A stretch of 62,774 bases of DNA from Methanobacterium sp. (GTDB taxonomy: Archaea > Methanobacteriota > Methanobacteria > Methanobacteriales > Methanobacteriaceae). The stretch spans positions 1-62,774 of the forward strand of contig JAHRFX010000105.1 of NCBI GenBank assembly GCA_019084405.1, read 5' to 3'. Below, piece by piece: positions 8,006-17,216 of the stretch. The position numbers and the translations under genes are program-made. Numbering within the stretch: the first letter of the stretch is position 1; each line of letters opens with the position of its first letter. The notes below the pieces were generated by a model. The model did not search any database and was not told the origin of the DNA. It worked only from the letters and a program-made list of their open reading frames with translations.

Positions 8006-10117
8006 TCAGGATACAGTTTTAGGATCTATAAAACTTAATAATTCACCTATTTGAGTTGTTGGATTTTTACAATCTTTATCTGAACATAGATAAGCAGTGC
8101 ATTGGTTTTCGATGGGCTTTTTTGCCTGGAAAGAGCCTTGAACTTTAAAAGGCCATTTTTCTTCTAAATCATCTTCTTTTAAAACCATAGTAAGGTTCGG
8201 CAGGAAATAACTACTCAGCACACGGCTTATTTTTTGAGAGTTCTTTTTACCCGGAGGACAGGCAATTACCAATTCCCAGCAAGTTCCCCATTTAAAATCC
8301 AGGGCATTTAAAAAGTGGGTGTGCCCCAGGGGTGATCGATTTATTTTAGATGAAAAATAATTCAGGCAGCCCTGGGCAATGTCCTTCAACTTAGCATCTT
8401 CACTTAAAAGACTCATTTTTAAGAGGTTGAGTGTTTGCACCGAGTTTCCAGAGGGTATGGCACTATCATAACTTTCTTTTTTTCGTAATAGTACCTTTTC
8501 TCCGTCTTCAGGTGTAAAATAAAAGCCTCCCTCACTTTTATCTAAAAATTGATCCAACAACGACTGATTTAATTCAAAAGCTTTAGAAAGGTATTCTACT
8601 TTGAAACTGGCCTGATAAAGTTCTAGAAGTCCCCAGATAAGGAAGGCATAGTCATCAAGATACCCATTTATAGCCCCTTCACCTTCTCGATAGCGATGCA
8701 TCAATCTTTGTTTAGAATACAGGTTCTTAAAAATAAAATCTACTGCTTTTTCAGCAGCTTCCAGGTATCTTTCTTCCTTAAATACCTGCGCACCCCGGGA
8801 AAGGGCTGCTATCATAAGACCATTCCAGTCGGTGAGTATTTTATCGTCTTTATGGGGATGTATCCGGTTTTCCCTAAACTGGAACAACTTTTTACGTGAC
8901 TCTTCTATTTTTTCTTCCAGTTTTCTTAGACTTATTTGCTTTTCTTTAGAAATTTCTTCTAAAGAATTTTTCAAAACTAAAATATTTTTTCCTGTTTTTT
9001 TGCCGGTGGCTTCTTCTGCAAAGTTTCCTTCTTTTTGCACCTGGAAAATATCACATATAAAATCAGAACTATCTCCTAAAATAACATCAATTTCTTCTTT
9101 ACTCCACACATAAAACTTACCCTCAACTCCTTCACTATCCGCGTCTTCGGCTGAGTAAAAACCACCCTCTGGAGATTTTAAATCTCTTAAAACATATTCA
9201 AATATTTCCTTTGCAGTTTTAGCATATTTTTCCTCCCCACTTATTTGAAAAGATTCCATATAGGCCATGGAAATTAAGGCCTGGTCATAAAGCATTTTCT
9301 CAAAGTGAGGCACCAGCCATTCATGATCCACTGCATAACGGTGAAAACCAAATCCCACCTGGTCATAAATACCTCCCTGTTGCATCCGGTCCAGGGTTTT
9401 TTTTACCATCTCCCAGGAATAAGTGATGGAACTTCTCTTCCAGTATCTCATTAAAAAGTAAAGGTTATGGGGGGTGGGGAACTTTTGTATCATCCCGAAA
9501 CCTCCATGGACATCATCGAATGAATCTTTTAAGGCATTATAAGCATTATCTAAAAGGTCATTATTCAGATCCTCTGTATTTTCAACCACTGATATTTTTT
9601 CTAGCAAATTTACTATCTTATCTGCCGATTCAAGTGCCTCTTGAGGGTTATTTTTCCATAACTCATCCACTTTCAAAATAATGTCTTTTAGCCCTAAACT
9701 CCCGTAACGACTTTCTTTAGGAAAATAAGTTCCTGAAAAAAATGGCTTCTTATCAGGGGTCATTATAATAGTTAAAGGCCATCCTCCACTACCGGTCATC
9801 ATTTGGCAAACATTCATGTAGGTACTATCAATATCTGGCCTTTCTTCACGATCTACTTTTACCGGTACAAACACCCGGTTTATCAATTCACCTATTTCCG
9901 GGTCTTCAAAGGATTCATGGGCCATTACATGACACCAGTGACAGGTTGAATAACCAATAGATAAAAAAACAGGTTTATTCTCATTTTTAGCTTTTGAAAA
10001 CGCATCTTCGGTCCATGGATGCCAGTCTACAGGGTTATGGGCATGCTGGAGTAAATAGGGGCTTTTCTCATTAATCAGATGGTTTTCAAATTTTTTTTCC
10101 TTATCCCGGGAGACCAT
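8006..10117 (-). CDS. Thioredoxin-domain protein of the YyaL/SSP411 family (COG1331)
   Basis: A 703-residue cytoplasmic protein. The N-terminal thioredoxin-like domain has STCHWCHVM near residue 60, followed by the family block GSGGWPLTIIMTPD, then an alpha/alpha-barrel region similar to carbohydrate epimerases (GGFGMIQKFP, YDQVGFGFHRYAVD, HFEKMLYDQA, GGFYSAEDADSEG, LTDWNGLMI). This matches the full-length family. The biochemical role is unknown; it is widespread in anaerobes. The gene is 47 nt upstream of copB in the same direction and may be co-transcribed with it. Confidence 0.9.
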   Translation of the reverse strand: MVSRDKEKKFENHLINEKSPYLLQHAHNPVDWHPWTEDAFSKAKNENKPVFLSIGYSTCHWCHVMAHESFEDPEIGELINRVFVPVKVDREERPDIDSTYMNVCQMMTGSGGWPLTIIMTPDKKPFFSGTYFPKESRYGSLGLKDIILKVDELWKNNPQEALESADKIVNLLEKISVVENTEDLNNDLLDNAYNALKDSFDDVHGGFGMIQKFPTPHNLYFLMRYWKRSSITYSWEMVKKTLDRMQQGGIYDQVGFGFHRYAVDHEWLVPHFEKMLYDQALISMAYMESFQISGEEKYAKTAKEIFEYVLRDLKSPEGGFYSAEDADSEGVEGKFYVWSKEEIDVILGDSSDFICDIFQVQKEGNFAEEATGKKTGKNILVLKNSLEEISKEKQISLRKLEEKIEESRKKLFQFRENRIHPHKDDKILTDWNGLMIAALSRGAQVFKEERYLEAAEKAVDFIFKNLYSKQRLMHRYREGEGAINGYLDDYAFLIWGLLELYQASFKVEYLSKAFELNQSLLDQFLDKSEGGFYFTPEDGEKVLLRKKESYDSAIPSGNSVQTLNLLKMSLLSEDAKLKDIAQGCLNYFSSKINRSPLGHTHFLNALDFKWGTCWELVIACPPGKKNSQKISRVLSSYFLPNLTMVLKEDDLEEKWPFKVQGSFQAKKPIENQCTAYLCSDKDCKNPTTQIGELLSFIDPKTVS

Positions 10118-10502
10118 TTAAATTCCTCATTTAATCAAATATTCCCTCAGGGATTAGACCTACCCTGAGCAGAATTTATTTAAATTGATTATTATTATGG
10201 ATTTAATATAAGGTAAATTTTTCTTTAGTAAGATAAGGTGAATAATGTTGTAATTTATTGATTAACCATTATTTATGGCTTTTTTATAAATGCAGGTTCT
10301 TAATTAGCATTAAAAAAGATATTCAATCTTTAAATTCAATAGCATAAATTTTTATTTAAAAAATAATAAAATCAAAAAAAAGTCTTTATAATAAAATTGA
10401 TTAGTAAATATAATGAGTGGATTTATATTTTTAATATAAAATACTCTAATGAACATATTTATCCCCTTATAAAATACATTTAAATATATAAAAGGTGTAG
10501 TT
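10118..10502. other. Divergent promoter region with a short perfect hairpin
   Basis: This 385-base AT-rich gap separates two divergent genes. Near its left edge, 10146-10152 and 10163-10169 form a perfect 7-bp inverted repeat (CTCAGGG with CCCTGAG) around a 10-nt loop, 29 nt upstream of the COG1331 start. It could be an operator or a leader hairpin. The right half is A/T runs, ending with AAAGGTG before the ATG at 10503. No reading frame worth calling. Confidence 0.5.
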
Positions 10503-11429
10503 ATGAGTCTCATAATAACTTATATTGGTGCCCAGGGCTGTGTCATGGCTGGAGATAAACGCAGGATAGCTTTTTTTGGAGATAAATCCAATCGTGAAAT
10601 ATTAGAAGATGAATTATATTCTGGCATGATTGAAAATGAATCTCAATTAAAAAAAAGAGCTGGTGAACTGGAAATAACCTTGAAACTTACTGATGATGCG
10701 GTAAAATTGCGCAGTCTGGGTAAGGTGGTGGTGGGGGAAGTAAGTTCAAAAAGCTCCTTTGAAACTAAAAGGCGACGAATATATGCCACTACCAATGGTT
10801 TTCAGATAATTGAATTAACTGGTTCTAATATCACTAAAATGGATAAGGGAGAAAGTTCCATAATTGTATTTGGTAATAAATTCACCAAGGAATCAGCATC
10901 TAAGATTTTAAAAAAGTACTGGAAATCTAAAACTACTTTAAAGGAAATTGAAACTATTTTCCAAAAAGTACTCCATGAAGTTGCTCAAAAAACACCTTCA
11001 GTAGGTAGTTCTTGTGATCTATTCATAAAAACTCCGGCTTTAGATAAGAAAGAGTCACAAAAAATACTCCGTGAGACCGTGGTCCGGGATGTAAAATTAC
11101 TACAAAAATGGAGACAAAAACTCAAAAAAGACCTTCTGGAAAAAGCAGAAGCCATTAACCTGGTTTCCCGGATACTTACTCAAGGAGAAGTGGGCCGGAT
11201 TGTTACTGTAGATGAAGATAGGTTGGAAATAGTATTAGGAAAGGATGTTCAGGCATTTGATGTAAACTGGAGGCAGCTGGCCAAATCAGGGGATAAGGTC
11301 ATGATGTTCTCCACCGGAGAGGGGGATATTTTAGAAGGAGACCTGGTGGTGATTGAAAATGAAAGCCTGTGCTTGAAGCGTAATCAATCTCCTCTTCGAT
11401 GTGATATAATATTATGTAATTCCGACTGA
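10503..11429 (+). CDS. DUF2121-type protein with proteasome-like (Ntn-hydrolase) N-terminus
   Basis: 308 residues, conserved in methanogens to my knowledge as DUF2121. The N-terminus, MSLIITYIGAQ then GCVMAGDKRR, parallels the first strands of proteasome beta subunits and Anbu, with Thr6 at the nucleophile position and the Asp-Lys-Arg of the AADRR motif. A middle segment (TPSVGSSCDLFI) also resembles the later Ntn core. The C-terminal 100 residues are a basic helical linker and a small beta domain. A proteolytic role is my inference from this similarity. Upstream gap carries its own promoter; the next gene is 56 nt away. Confidence 0.7.
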   Translation: MSLIITYIGAQGCVMAGDKRRIAFFGDKSNREILEDELYSGMIENESQLKKRAGELEITLKLTDDAVKLRSLGKVVVGEVSSKSSFETKRRRIYATTNGFQIIELTGSNITKMDKGESSIIVFGNKFTKESASKILKKYWKSKTTLKEIETIFQKVLHEVAQKTPSVGSSCDLFIKTPALDKKESQKILRETVVRDVKLLQKWRQKLKKDLLEKAEAINLVSRILTQGEVGRIVTVDEDRLEIVLGKDVQAFDVNWRQLAKSGDKVMMFSTGEGDILEGDLVVIENESLCLKRNQSPLRCDIILCNSD

Positions 11430-11485
11430 TTAATAGGATTTAAATCCCATTATTATAATTATTATAAAAAAAATCAGGTGATAAT

Positions 11486-12287
11486 ATGGACTTAACTTTT
11501 TTAGGAAGTGGTGGTGGACGGTTTCGCCACCATTACCCAGAAGAGGATGACTGGTGGATTTAGAATCGATGGAATTTCTGGGAAAAATTTACATGTGGAT
11601 CCTGGGCCCGGGGCACTGATTAGAAGCTATCAGTTTGGTTTGAATCCTTTAAAATTAGACGGGATTTTAATATCTCACTCCCACACCGATCATTATGGTG
11701 ATGGGGAGGTCATGATTGAAGCTTTAACCAGAGGCATGACCCGTAACCGGGGGGTAGTTATTGGAAGTAAAAGTGTTATTCAGGGATATAAACACTGGGG
11801 TCCCTGTATCTCTAGCTATCATCTTGGAAAATCTAAAGTAATGACCATGGAACCCCATAATGTAACTAAACTTGATAAAATTAGTATTAAAGCAACTCCA
11901 ACCATCCATGGTGATCCTACTACTCTGGGATTCCAATTCCAGCATAAGGACATAACTATATCCTATACTTCTGATACAGAATACTTTGAGAAATTATCAA
12001 AATCTCATCAGGGGGCGGATATATTAATAGCAAGTGTTATAAGACCACATAATGAACATATCCCGGGGCATATGTGCAGTGATGATTTTGCCTTGTTAGT
12101 GGAGGAAGTATCCCCTCGTTTGGGGATTATGACGCACCTGGGGATGAAAATGATTTTAAATGATCCCGAAGGGGAAGCCCAAAGAATTAAAAAACAAACG
12201 GGAATTCCAGTTTTAGCAGCCCGGGATGGAATGAAAATTAATTTAGATGAAATTATGAGTAATCAGCAGTCTCTGGACGATTACTGA
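11486..12287 (+). pseudogene. Metallo-beta-lactamase-fold hydrolase with one frameshift near its start
   Basis: The ATG at 11486 (with AGGTGAT upstream) begins MDLTFLGSGGGRF, the standard MBL first strand. One extra C at about 11525 shifts the frame; the rest reads on as ATITQKRMTGGFRIDG. Metal-binding motifs are intact: SHSHTDHYGD near residue 65, later TIHGDP, SDTEYF and THLGMKM. About 266 residues if repaired, a UlaG-like size. The specific substrate cannot be read from sequence. tRNA-Thr begins 11 nt after the stop codon. Except for the single base, nothing suggests decay. Confidence 0.8.
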
Positions 12288-12298
12288 TATAATTCTTT

Positions 12299-12371
12299 GC
12301 CTCGATAGCTTAGCCGGTATAGCGCGGGATTCGTAATCCCGAGGTCGCGGGTTCAATTCCCGCTCGAGGCT
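12299..12371 (+). tRNA. tRNA-Thr (anticodon CGT)
   Basis: A full cloverleaf can be drawn. The acceptor stem GCCTCGA pairs with TCGAGGC (12364-12370). The D arm lies between GCT and AGC. The anticodon stem CGGGA/TCCCG encloses the loop TTCGTAA, giving anticodon CGT (reads ACG, Thr). The T arm GCGGG/CCCGC encloses TTCAATT. No CCA is encoded, and the discriminator base would be T, as expected for archaeal tRNA-Thr. It starts 11 nt downstream of the MBL gene, so it has little room for its own promoter outside that gene. Confidence 0.96.
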
Positions 12372-12386
12372 TATTTTTATTTTTAA

Positions 12387-13193
12387 TCAATTAACCGACT
12401 TTAATTCAATCACATGTATTTGGGGTTTTGCAAAAAACCTTATAGGTAATATTACAGTACCTAAACCATTACTAACTATCATGGTGCTGCCATTTTCTTC
12501 AATTACTCCTGTAATATACTTTTGTCCATATATGGTGCGCATAACAGGTGCCCATAAACCAAAAAAGGTGACCTGTCCTCCGTGGGTATGGCCTGCAAGA
12601 ACCAGATCCACCATGGAGTGATCCAGCTCCGGAAAATAGTCAGGATTATGGCTTAATAAAATAACAAAGTCTTCTGCAGCAGCATCACCCAGAGCCCGGT
12701 CTATTAATTGCTGGCCATTATTGAAGTCTCCTACCCCTGCCACCCGGATACGTGAATTATTTATTTGAATCCATTTACCGGTATTACCAATATAATTTAA
12801 GGGTGATTCATCAAATGTTTTTAAAGTCAAATACTGAGGATCATTATTACCTAAAACCCCATATACTCCCATAGGGGCATTTAATTTTTCCATAGACTCA
12901 AAAACTGGGGAAACATACTCATATTCCCGGTCAATATAATCTCCTCCCAGTAAAATGAGGTCGGGTTCCAGGCTATTAACTTTTTCTACCACTCCATCCA
13001 CTCTTTCCGGGGAGAAATAGGAACCAGCATGGATATCGGTTATAAATACTATTCTTTTACCATCAAATTCAGGGGGGATGTCCGGGGATTCAATAACCAC
13101 TTCTTTAGTTTCCACCCAGTAGGTTTCGGTGTACAGGTAAGAAAATAGAACCACTAAAAATAAGAGAGCTAAAATTAATTTGCTTTTTTTCAT
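12387..13193 (-). CDS. Membrane-anchored calcineurin-like metallophosphoesterase (YkuE-like)
   Basis: 268 residues, with a hydrophobic N-terminal segment (residues 5-22) acting as signal anchor, so the catalytic domain probably lies outside the cytoplasm. The metal-site motifs are complete and in order: TDIHAG, GGDYIDR, LGNND, SHNPD and AGHTHGGQ. Bacterial relatives act on lipid-linked substrates such as UDP-diacylglucosamine or are of unknown substrate; no assignment is possible here. Convergent with the tRNA-Thr gene. Confidence 0.88.
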   Translation of the reverse strand: MKKSKLILALLFLVVLFSYLYTETYWVETKEVVIESPDIPPEFDGKRIVFITDIHAGSYFSPERVDGVVEKVNSLEPDLILLGGDYIDREYEYVSPVFESMEKLNAPMGVYGVLGNNDPQYLTLKTFDESPLNYIGNTGKWIQINNSRIRVAGVGDFNNGQQLIDRALGDAAAEDFVILLSHNPDYFPELDHSMVDLVLAGHTHGGQVTFFGLWAPVMRTIYGQKYITGVIEENGSTMIVSNGLGTVILPIRFFAKPQIHVIELKSVN

Positions 13194-13389
13194 TTTTTTT
13201 CCTGATTTAATTTCTACCTGGTAATTTTAATAGGGTATATATTAATTGTTGCCTAACTTAAAGTCTATCTACGCTATCTTTACATTTATTTTATTAAAAT
13301 ATTATACCTAATAAATTAGAAATTATTTTATTAACATTGACTCTTAAATAAACCTTTGCCTCTTAAATATTTTAATCAGGGTAAAAAAA

Positions 13390-13593
13390 ATGAAAGGAAA
13401 TTATAGAAAAGACATAAAAAAAGGCTCTATGGTGGACATAGTACTTAAAAAAGATCAAAGATCAGGTAAAACTACCAGGGGTATTGTTAAAGATTTATTA
13501 ACACGCTCCTCATTCCATCCCCATGGTATTAAGGTCCGGCTTGAAGATGGAAAGGTGGGAAGGGTTAAAGAAGTAATAAATGATTCAAATTAG
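13390..13593 (+). CDS. YwbE family small basic protein (DUF2196)
   Basis: 67 residues, lysine- and arginine-rich. The pattern of an N-terminal GSMVDIVLKKDQRSGK followed by TRGIVKDLLT and HPHGIKVRLEDGKVGRV is the YwbE family signature: a small SH3-like beta barrel predicted to bind nucleic acid. Function unknown. It has an AT-rich upstream region with a CAGGG ribosome site about 7 nt before ATG, and stands alone between two oppositely oriented genes. Confidence 0.85.
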   Translation: MKGNYRKDIKKGSMVDIVLKKDQRSGKTTRGIVKDLLTRSSFHPHGIKVRLEDGKVGRVKEVINDSN

Positions 13594-13602
13594 TTTAAAT
13601 AT

Positions 13603-13992
13603 TTAAATGCATTTTTGATAATTCTTCTTCACCACATGGTTCAAAATGAATTTTATAGACTCTATAAAAATCATTATGATATAGACTACCATGCCCAGGA
13701 TTAATGCCAGTAAAACGCCCCAGGTATATATTTCCTGACTAAATGAGAAGGGGAATACCTGATAAAAAGCACTGGCCACCAGTAATCCTAAAACATTCAA
13801 TAATATTTTTAAAAGATTATGTAGCCAGCCATGGTAATAGGCCAGGAATATTATATTGGCCCCAATGGTACTCAGGATTAAAATATTCAGAATACCCAGT
13901 ACCTGACTAAATTCAGAGGTAATGAATGAAATATTCCAGTTTAGTATATTGTTGGCAATATACCATATGATTATATTTACTATAATGGCCAC
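13603..13992 (-). CDS. Four-helix membrane protein of unknown function
   Basis: 129 residues with four predicted transmembrane segments (roughly residues 2-20, 28-52, 58-82 and 88-112) and a short basic tail. The start used is a GTG with only a weak ribosome site, so the true start is uncertain. No family recognised. It is convergent with the YwbE gene, leaving only about 10 nt between the two stop codons. Confidence 0.55.
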   Translation of the reverse strand: MAIIVNIIIWYIANNILNWNISFITSEFSQVLGILNILILSTIGANIIFLAYYHGWLHNLLKILLNVLGLLVASAFYQVFPFSFSQEIYTWGVLLALILGMVVYIIMIFIESIKFILNHVVKKNYQKCI

Positions 13993-14111
13993 TGCAAAAT
14001 CTGTTTTTTTACTTTCTTATCTTTAAATATATTTTTAAGAAATTTTTTACATTTTCATCCGATGATTCGGGCAATTAAATCTCTCCCATACTCTATTGAT
14101 TAAAATCTGTC

Positions 14112-14441
14112 TTATTCCTCCAGGAGATGACAGATTCCCGCCACTCGAGAAACATCAAGTATAAATGCTATTCCCTTTCCGGGTGTTTCCAGTCCCCCCT
14201 CTTCTACCACGGCTTCAAATACCATATTAACCAGTTCATCTTTAATCAATATCATCACCACTTCTTTTTCTGGCTCAATGGGCATCCCTAAAAATTTTCC
14301 GTGCTCATGAATGCCGGTACCACGACCAAAATACATGGTACCTCCTTCTGCCCCGGCCTTACGGGCAATCTTCATGATGTAACTTCCACGTCCGGCTTCC
14401 ACAATAGCATATATTAGTTTAAATCCAGAACAGGTACTCAT
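14112..14441 (-). CDS. P-II family signalling protein linked to DUF1538 transport genes
   Basis: 109 residues with the GlnB/P-II-like ferredoxin fold: an N-terminal KLIYAIVEAGRGSYIM strand-helix, a Gly-rich loop (GAEGGTMYFGRGTGIHE) in the T-loop region, and a C-terminal GKGIAFILDVSRVAGI strand. The classical uridylylation Tyr motif of GlnB is not obvious. It is the last gene of a three-gene operon with two DUF1538 membrane proteins and starts 24 nt after the second. P-II proteins usually sit beside the transporter or enzyme they gate; here the likely partner is the DUF1538 pair. Confidence 0.85.
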   Translation of the reverse strand: MSTCSGFKLIYAIVEAGRGSYIMKIARKAGAEGGTMYFGRGTGIHEHGKFLGMPIEPEKEVVMILIKDELVNMVFEAVVEEGGLETPGKGIAFILDVSRVAGICHLLEE

Positions 14442-14465
14442 AATTTTTCCTCCTTTAAAATAGTT

Positions 14466-15179
14466 TTATTCATCTTTTTCCCTCTTTTTTAAAATAATTC
14501 CTAAAACCAGAATGAATATTATGGGAAACATGGCCACCAGACCCACCGTACCCAGGCCCAGTAGTCCAGAATCCTCCCCCTTCAATCCAATGGCAATGCT
14601 GGTCATAATAGGCAAAGCAAAGGTAACCACCATAGGGCCGGTGGCCACTGCCCCGGAATCAAAGGCAATAGGGATGAAGTCTTTAGGTGTAAAAATAACC
14701 AGGCACAATATTAGCACATAACCGGGGATGAGAATCAGGGCCAGAGGAATCTCCAGATAAATCCTCAAAGCTGAAAAAAATAGGGCGAAACCCACACCCA
14801 GGGCAATACTTAATATCATCAGATTTTTTCTAAGATATCCTGATGAAACTTTCTCTACTTCGTAAACAAATACATTAACAGCAGGTTCAGCTAAAATTGA
14901 AAATATTCCCACTATAAAAGTGAATATGATTACCCAGGTGTAATTAACTCCAGATAAATAATTTCCAATCAGAGTACCCATGGGTATCAAACTGAGCTTC
15001 GCTCCCCAGAAAAAGAAGAAAAACCCAATTATGGTCATAAAGACTCCAGATAATAGTTCCATTATATTTTGGGGGATTTTTCTTAAAATTAAAACCTGAA
15101 AAATGAAAAACAGTATCAATACAGGTAATATGGCCTCTACCACTTCTTTAAAAATTTCCAGAGCACCCAGAGGATCCAT
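14466..15179 (-). CDS. DUF1538 integral membrane protein, second copy
   Basis: 237 residues with six or more hydrophobic segments. The family block FDSGAVATGPMVVTFALP, in the C-terminal half, matches the equivalent block in the gene upstream, so the two are paralogues. They probably form two halves of one transport unit. DUF1538 proteins are predicted membrane carriers of unknown substrate. Its ATG overlaps the stop of the upstream gene by one base (TAATG), a sign of translational coupling. The P-II-like gene follows. Confidence 0.85.
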   Translation of the reverse strand: MDPLGALEIFKEVVEAILPVLILFFIFQVLILRKIPQNIMELLSGVFMTIIGFFFFFWGAKLSLIPMGTLIGNYLSGVNYTWVIIFTFIVGIFSILAEPAVNVFVYEVEKVSSGYLRKNLMILSIALGVGFALFFSALRIYLEIPLALILIPGYVLILCLVIFTPKDFIPIAFDSGAVATGPMVVTFALPIMTSIAIGLKGEDSGLLGLGTVGLVAMFPIIFILVLGIILKKREKDE

Positions 15180-15883
15180 TAAATCCCCCCTCTAATTAAG
15201 CTCCAGATTAATATGGCCAGTACCGGGCCAATTGATCCAATGGCCATAATTCCAAAACCAGATTCTAACCTATCCCTTCCACCTAATACTGAAGCAATAC
15301 CTACACCTATAGCGATAAGGAAGGGCACGGTCATGGGTCCGGTGGTTACAGCCCCCAGATCAAAGGCTTTGGCTATGAATTCATCTGCTGTTAATATGGA
15401 GAGGACTATGGCTGCACCATAACCAGGTATCAGGATGTATATTATGGGGAAATCTACCATGCTCCGTAAGATAGCCAGTGTGGTAAAAAAACCCAGACCC
15501 AGGGCAGTTACATAGATTAATTCATTTTGACTTATATTCAGAAGTGTTATCTGAGTTATTTGAAAGGCTACCAGCCTTACATCTGGCTCGGCCAGGGTCA
15601 GGGTCAGGCCTAATAGAAAACCAAATAGCATTATCATAATGAATGCTCTTTTTTCTATAAAAGAAGATCCCATATTCTCTCCTAAAGGAAGTAATCCTTT
15701 TTTGGCCCCCTGTACAAAAAGAGTAAATCCTAAAATGGTTGATAAAAGTCCCATACCCACCTGCAAAAATTCCATCCAGGGCATCTTAATTAAAAACACC
15801 TGGAAAATTAAAATCAAGATTATGGCTGGTGAAAGGGAGCGTAATGTTGCTTTAAATTCTCTTTTTAAATCTTCAAGATACAT
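15179..15883 (-). CDS. DUF1538 integral membrane protein, first copy
   Basis: 234 residues with multiple transmembrane segments. It carries the block FDLGAVTTGPMTVPFLIA and a later GFGIMAIGSIGPVLA, both shared in outline with its downstream paralogue. First gene of the DUF1538-DUF1538-P-II operon, preceded by GGAGG about 7 nt before the ATG. Ion or small-molecule transport controlled by the P-II protein is an inference from gene order. The substrate cannot be named. Confidence 0.85.
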   Translation of the reverse strand: MYLEDLKREFKATLRSLSPAIILILIFQVFLIKMPWMEFLQVGMGLLSTILGFTLFVQGAKKGLLPLGENMGSSFIEKRAFIMIMLFGFLLGLTLTLAEPDVRLVAFQITQITLLNISQNELIYVTALGLGFFTTLAILRSMVDFPIIYILIPGYGAAIVLSILTADEFIAKAFDLGAVTTGPMTVPFLIAIGVGIASVLGGRDRLESGFGIMAIGSIGPVLAILIWSLIRGGI

Positions 15884-15983
15884 TTTTCCTCCCTTTTTAA
15901 ATACCTATCTTATTTATAATTTATATTGCTAATTCAGGGGATATTACTCTTCCCTTAGTTTATTTTTATAAAAAATATTATTA

Positions 15984-17084
15984 TTAAAATGTTTCTAACC
16001 TGGTGGGATGTATATATCCACTTCTTATCAAATGATCAGTTAAAACCATGGCCACTGCAGATTCAGCCACAGGAACTATACGGGGGCAAATGCAGGGATC
16101 ATGTCTTCCCTTAATTTCAATTTCAGTTTCTTCTTTTTTATCCAGATTCACTGTTTTCTGCACCATGGATATGGAAGGAGTGGGTTTAACTGCCATGCGC
16201 ATTATAATGGGCATTCCACTGGACATCCCTCCAAGTATACCTCCGGAGGTATTGGTGGTGGTTTTAACTTCATCCCTTTCCATATAAAACTCGTCATTAA
16301 TGGCGGAAGCAGTATATTCTGCTACTTTAAATCCGAATCCTATTTCCACACCTTTGACTGATCCTATGTTCATTAATGCCCGGGATAAGTCACCATCCAG
16401 TTTATCAAAAACCGGCTCACCTAAACCAGCAGGAACTCCCTGGGCAATAATTTCCACCACACCCCCCAGGGAATCTCCTTTTGATTTAGCATCAAGTATG
16501 GCTTTTTCCATTTTCAGGGCTGCCTGGGAATCAGCACATCTAACTGGATTCAGGCTAGAATATTCTTCAACTAAATTTAAATTCACGGTATGGGCTTTAA
16601 CTTTCCCTACCTGTGTTACGTGGGCCACCACCTTAATACTCAATTTATCCAGTAGTTTTTTGGCTATACTTCCACCAATAACATGACCAATGGTATTACG
16701 GCCGCTCCCCCTACCTCCTCCCCGGTAGTCATAATGGCCATAGCGACTTATCCAGCAGTAATCACCATGCCCGGGCCGGGGCTTGTTTTTGAGATTTTCA
16801 TAGGCAGATGAATCTGCATCCTTATTATATACCACGGCGGCAATGGGAGTTCCATCGGTCAGGCCTTTAAATACTCCTGATAAAATTTCTAATTGATCCT
16901 TTTCAGCTCGTGGGGTGCTTAAATGACTACTACCTGGTCTTCTTTTATTTAATTCTACCTGTATATCTTCTTTACTTAATTCCAGCCCAGCCGGGCATCC
17001 ATCAACCACAGCACCTAAAGCTCTACCGTGGCTGGATCCAAAGGTGGTTACGGCGAACATTTTACCGGTGGTGTTTCCTGCCAT
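15984..17084 (-). CDS. aroC: Chorismate synthase
   Basis: The last step of the shikimate pathway, converting 5-enolpyruvylshikimate-3-phosphate to chorismate with reduced flavin. 366 residues, full length. Signatures are the N-terminal TTFGSSHGRALGAVVDG, RPGHGDYCWISRYG, DYRGGGRGSGRNT and GGILGGMSSG. Located between the DUF1538 operon and a small membrane gene, apparently monocistronic. The start has AAAAATGG with no strong Shine-Dalgarno. Confidence 0.97.
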   Translation of the reverse strand: MAGNTTGKMFAVTTFGSSHGRALGAVVDGCPAGLELSKEDIQVELNKRRPGSSHLSTPRAEKDQLEILSGVFKGLTDGTPIAAVVYNKDADSSAYENLKNKPRPGHGDYCWISRYGHYDYRGGGRGSGRNTIGHVIGGSIAKKLLDKLSIKVVAHVTQVGKVKAHTVNLNLVEEYSSLNPVRCADSQAALKMEKAILDAKSKGDSLGGVVEIIAQGVPAGLGEPVFDKLDGDLSRALMNIGSVKGVEIGFGFKVAEYTASAINDEFYMERDEVKTTTNTSGGILGGMSSGMPIIMRMAVKPTPSISMVQKTVNLDKKEETEIEIKGRHDPCICPRIVPVAESAVAMVLTDHLIRSGYIHPTRLETF

Positions 17085-17216
17085 TTTTAATTACTCCCAA
17101 TTAATTTTATAGTCCATTTTAATTAGTTTAAGGTAAATCAATTAACTTTATTTGATTATAAATTCAAATAATCCATAATTCTTATATATCCATCATTATT
17201 ATTAAAATTATAAAGT

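Noticed and set aside
16300..16686. Open frames antisense to chorismate synthase
   Set aside because: They mirror aroC codons and show no protein-family features.
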